This document shows, piece by piece, positions 5,808 through 7,889 of a DNA stretch of 7,889 nt. The notes beneath the pieces were generated by a model. It saw only the letters and a program-made list of their open reading frames with translations. It was not told where the DNA came from and searched no databases. Position numbers and translations under genes: made by a program. Source of the stretch: Sulfurovum sp. (GTDB lineage: Bacteria; Campylobacterota; Campylobacteria; Campylobacterales; Sulfurovaceae); assembly GCA_027046415.1 (NCBI GenBank), contig JALTYW010000256.1:1-7889 (forward strand), read 5' to 3'. The stretch's first letter is position 1; every line of letters begins with the position of its first letter.

Positions 5808-7036
5808 GAAACCTCTCCGTTACTACATTTATCCATATACTGTTCTCGTTTGCGATCATTATCCTTGTTGCCACATTTACACTGTTTCATTACTGGAACA
5901 AAGATAGACAAAAAATTGATGAGTTTAAGCGTTATCAGCTTATATCTATTACCTTTCTTTCCAATCTTAAGCTCTATCCCAGTCAGCAGGAACTTGAAAA
6001 GCTATATGAAGAGTTGCATGTCAAACCTATTGCCGAATCAGATATTAAAAAACTCAAACAGAAGATAGTGGAGAAGGGTGAAACGATTTTCAGTGGTGGT
6101 TCAAGACAGCTTGGAAGGGTAAGGGTGTTCCGAGTGGATGGAGAGAACTATATTTATGTACAGCGTATGTCCTATAATCTTTTGCTCAAAGATGATGTAC
6201 CCAAAAATTTCTTTTTTGAGATTGCGGTGACACTTGGGGTTGTACTGATCCTGCTGCTGTTACTCATCTATTTTGCCGTCCTCAAGAAACTCTATCCGCT
6301 CAAAAAGTTGCATCGACAGATACAGCGCTTTGCACAGGGTGACATGAATGTTGAAATCACTTATGAACATGATGATGAGATTGGAAAAATTGCCAAGAGT
6401 TTTGGTGATGCTATCAAGCATATCAATCAACTGAGTACTTCCAAAAACCTCTTTATGCGAAACCTGATGCATGAACTCAAAACACCGATTACCAAAGGGC
6501 GTATCGTTGTTGAGATGCTGGATGATGAATCGACAAAAAAGGTATTGGTACGTGCCTTTGAGCGTATGAATGAACTGATTTCGGAGCTTGCTGAGATAGA
6601 ACGTGTCACAACCCGGAGTTTTGAGCCAAATTTCGAGTATGTGATGCTGAGTGAAATTGTAAATGAGAGCAGGGAACTGCTTATGTCAGAAGGCAGTTGT
6701 ATCGAAACAGATGTCCATGAAAGAGGGATAACAACCGATAAAAAGCTCATGGTATTGGTTCTCAAAAACCTGATGGATAATGGGATGAAGTACGGTAAGG
6801 ACAAATGTGTGAAGGTACGTACCCATAAAGGTATATTGGAAGTGATGTCTAAAGGAGATCCGCTTGAACATCCTCTGTCTTACTATACGGAGCCCTTTTC
6901 ACAAGCAGAGAAACGAAGTGCCGGTTTTGGTCTGGGACTCTATATTGTCGACAGTATTCTGCACAAGATCGGATACCGGTTGGGATATCGGCATGAGGAC
7001 GGAGTGAATATTTTTATGTTGGTGCCGGAGAAGTAG
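5804..7036 (+). CDS. ArsS-type sensor histidine kinase
   Basis: This 410-residue membrane kinase is the partner of the preceding regulator, with which it overlaps by ATGA. It has TM1 (about 7-30), a periplasmic sensor of about 107 residues (31-137), TM2 (138-161), a HAMP region (about 162-210) and the H-box LMHELKTPITKG (221-232) with phosphoacceptor His223. The H-box wording MHELKTPITKG, instead of the usual SHELRTPL, is typical of ArsS kinases of Campylobacterota, for example the Helicobacter pylori acid sensor. The ATP-binding part has N-box KNLMDNGMKYG (321-331), YYTEPFSQ (360-367) and G2-box GFGLGLYIV (374-382). The G1-box is degenerate (MSKGD, 348-352) and lacks the usual DxGxG aspartate. 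The stimulus is unknown; the sensor has one histidine (72) and no cysteine. A heptamer array begins 3 nt after the TAG stop. Confidence 0.9.
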   Translation: MRNLSVTTFIHILFSFAIIILVATFTLFHYWNKDRQKIDEFKRYQLISITFLSNLKLYPSQQELEKLYEELHVKPIAESDIKKLKQKIVEKGETIFSGGSRQLGRVRVFRVDGENYIYVQRMSYNLLLKDDVPKNFFFEIAVTLGVVLILLLLLIYFAVLKKLYPLKKLHRQIQRFAQGDMNVEITYEHDDEIGKIAKSFGDAIKHINQLSTSKNLFMRNLMHELKTPITKGRIVVEMLDDESTKKVLVRAFERMNELISELAEIERVTTRSFEPNFEYVMLSEIVNESRELLMSEGSCIETDVHERGITTDKKLMVLVLKNLMDNGMKYGKDKCVKVRTHKGILEVMSKGDPLEHPLSYYTEPFSQAEKRSAGFGLGLYIVDSILHKIGYRLGYRHEDGVNIFMLVPEK

Positions 7037-7039
7037 TAT

Positions 7040-7060
7040 TGAGCGCTGAGCGTTGAGCGT
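7040..7060 (+). repeat. Heptamer array TGAGCGY x3
   Basis: TGAGCGC, TGAGCGT and TGAGCGT follow each other without gaps, beginning 3 nt after the kinase stop codon and reading in the direction of the kinase. The array is the left arm of an inverted pair with the array at 7224-7272. Confidence 0.85.
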
Positions 7061-7223
7061 TCAGATGAGAAGTTGATTTGTAAGCGTTTATATTTCCAAA
7101 TCTTTTTGGAGTCGGAGGTTTTCGCCTCGCCAAGATGTCATAGTAGTAATCAATGTTAAAGCGAAGCTGAAGCTTTTGGTTCCATATAGAATTTTAAGCT
7201 TTCATTCAACGAAAATATGAAAA
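7061..7223. other. Spacer between the facing heptamer arrays; no gene recognised
   Basis: This 163-bp stretch contains no convincing reading frame. It holds a perfect 6-bp hairpin TCCAAA-TCTT-TTTGGA (7095-7110). An overlapping, mutually exclusive imperfect hairpin pairs TTTTGG (7104-7109) with CCAAGA (7130-7135), with GAGG and CCTC (7114-7117 and 7125-7128) inside. A 5-bp AAAGC/GCTTT repeat lies at 7158-7176. None ends in a clear T-tract, so no standard intrinsic terminator can be called for either convergent gene. Confidence 0.5.
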
Positions 7224-7272
7224 ACGCTCAGCACTCAGCACTCAGCACTCAGCACTCAGCACTCAGCACTCA
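7224..7272. repeat. Heptamer array GCACTCA x6 plus one ACGCTCA unit
   Basis: Six perfect GCACTCA units (7231-7272) are preceded by ACGCTCA (7224-7230). On the minus strand they read TGAGTGC six times, then TGAGCGT, the same heptamer found after the kinase gene. The TGA stop codon of the minus-strand iron-sulfur protein (7270-7272) is the first three bases of the first TGAGTGC unit, so the array begins inside that gene. Confidence 0.95.
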
Positions 7273-7889
7273 ATCCTCCCTCAACGCTTCCGCGATCAGC
7301 TCCAGCGGATTTTTGAAGATCGTCTCCACATCGGCGTTGTTCATCGCTTCACTCAGCTGTACACGGCACGCGGAACACTCGGCACTCACATAGTGTGCTT
7401 TGGTCTCTTTGATCATTGCTGCTTTAGGTTTGCCTGCTGCCTCGGCAAAGTGGAACTTCTCTGTCTGCATCGTTACGCCTCCAAAGCCGCAGCAGCGGTT
7501 GGGGTCGCTCATCTCTACCATCGGGTAGTTGGGGCTGAGCAGGTTTCGCGGTTCCTGCCAGATACCCTGTACCTTTCTTGCATGGCAGGGATCGTGATAG
7601 GTGACAATCTCATCAAACTTTTTGCCTTTTTGTTTCAGAAGTGTTTTGAGATCGGTGTTGTCATGCAGCCAGGCGGTTGCCATGTGGATTTTTTCTCCAA
7701 CCTTACAGGCGCGTGCCTCCCACTCTGGCATATTATGGTTGGCAAAAAAGACCTGCCAGTCATGCTTGACCATCGCTGAACAGGTCGCTTCGGGGATGAG
7801 CATCGCATCGTACTCATCCATAAAGCTCTCAAAGTATTCAATGTTCTTTTTGGTCATATACTCGACCGAACCCACATCACCGGTGAAGT
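7270..7889 (-). CDS. CCG-domain iron-sulfur oxidoreductase subunit, C-terminal part (5' truncated by window)
   Basis: The frame is open to the window edge, giving 206 visible residues that begin FTGDVGSVEYMTKKN. Numbering from the GTG at 7873-7875, the C-terminal CCG domain has Cys97 (YHDPCHARK), Cys128-Cys129 (NRCCGFGG) and Cys167/Cys170 (AECSACRVQL). The spacing C-x30-CC-x37-C-x2-C is close to the cluster-binding pattern of HdrB-type proteins. An earlier PEATCSAM (28-35) looks like the end of a first CCG domain with only one cysteine. Such subunits pass electrons between a dehydrogenase and the quinone pool or other carriers. GlpC, LutA, GlcF and the fumarate reductase subunit SdhE/MfrE are all possible; a GlpC-like protein seems closest to me. 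A GTG start at 7873 is unlikely because the homologous-looking sequence continues upstream. The stop codon is the first unit of a heptamer array. Confidence 0.8.
   Translation of the reverse strand, partial: FTGDVGSVEYMTKKNIEYFESFMDEYDAMLIPEATCSAMVKHDWQVFFANHNMPEWEARACKVGEKIHMATAWLHDNTDLKTLLKQKGKKFDEIVTYHDPCHARKVQGIWQEPRNLLSPNYPMVEMSDPNRCCGFGGVTMQTEKFHFAEAAGKPKAAMIKETKAHYVSAECSACRVQLSEAMNNADVETIFKNPLELIAEALRED

Larger units (their letters stand above)
7040..7237. repeat. Inverted repeat formed by the two facing heptamer arrays
   Basis: Bases 7040-7054 match the reverse complement of 7223-7237 at 14 of 15 positions (one C/T difference). The arms enclose about 168 bp between two convergent genes. 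A transcript from either strand could fold the arms together, so this could serve as a bidirectional transcript end. It could also mark a short mobile or decayed element, but no target-site duplication was found. Confidence 0.6.

Noticed and set aside
6427..6804. Minus-strand open frame antisense to the kinase gene
   Set aside because: The translation is Ser/Ile/Thr-rich low complexity, as expected from reading a Glu/Lys-rich coding sequence backwards.
7224..7272. Regular repeats considered as a CRISPR array
   Set aside because: Units are 7 bp with no spacers, and no cas genes are visible. This is a simple tandem array.

Overview
The window is about 7.9 kb of dense chromosomal sequence from a bacterium that looks like a Campylobacterota (former Epsilonproteobacteria) member, most likely a Sulfurovum-like relative. 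The clues are a sensor kinase with the ArsS-type H-box of that phylum (MHELKTPITKG), short TrpA and RuvB proteins of the type seen there, AT-rich -10 elements with poor -35 elements, and a G+C content that looks mid-forties by eye. The genus is an inference from recall, not from a search.

Layout. At the left edge is the 3' half of cmoM (tRNA wobble-uridine carboxymethoxy methyltransferase, + strand). It converges, with an 18-nt gap, on a two-gene minus-strand unit, trpA-lgt. This unit makes the tryptophan synthase alpha subunit and the prolipoprotein diacylglyceryl transferase, and its two genes overlap by 4 nt. A 140-bp divergent intergenic region with a consensus TATAAT facing trpA separates this from a plus-strand block: panB (pantothenate synthesis), ruvB (Holliday-junction motor), a PF01594/AI-2E-type membrane protein, and an ArsRS-like two-component system (OmpR-type regulator plus sensor kinase). 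ruvB and the membrane protein overlap by 8 nt. The regulator and kinase overlap by 4 nt. At the right edge, on the minus strand and converging on the kinase, is the C-terminal part of a CCG-domain iron-sulfur protein of the HdrB/GlpC/LutA type.

The genes are ordinary housekeeping and sensory genes, and I see no phage, IS, CRISPR, defence or toxin-antitoxin system. The unusual material is in the gaps. (1) Both large gaps, panB-ruvB and kinase-FeS gene, are framed by tandem arrays of 7-bp units. These are TGAGGAA x5, CTACCCG-type x4, TGAGCGY x3 and GCACTCA x6 plus one variant. Three of the four arrays begin at or within 3 nt of a stop codon and read TGAGnnn in the direction of the gene they follow. 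In the kinase-FeS gap the two arrays form a 14-of-15 inverted repeat. (2) The Shine-Dalgarno sequences of panB and ruvB both lie in a hairpin of identical geometry: 7-bp stem, 3-nt loop, ATG 3 nt after the stem. Each hairpin sits at the end of a small reading frame whose stop codon overlaps the start codon of the main gene. (3) Three of the seven visible gene starts use TTG. These points are seen directly in the sequence; any regulatory meaning is inference.
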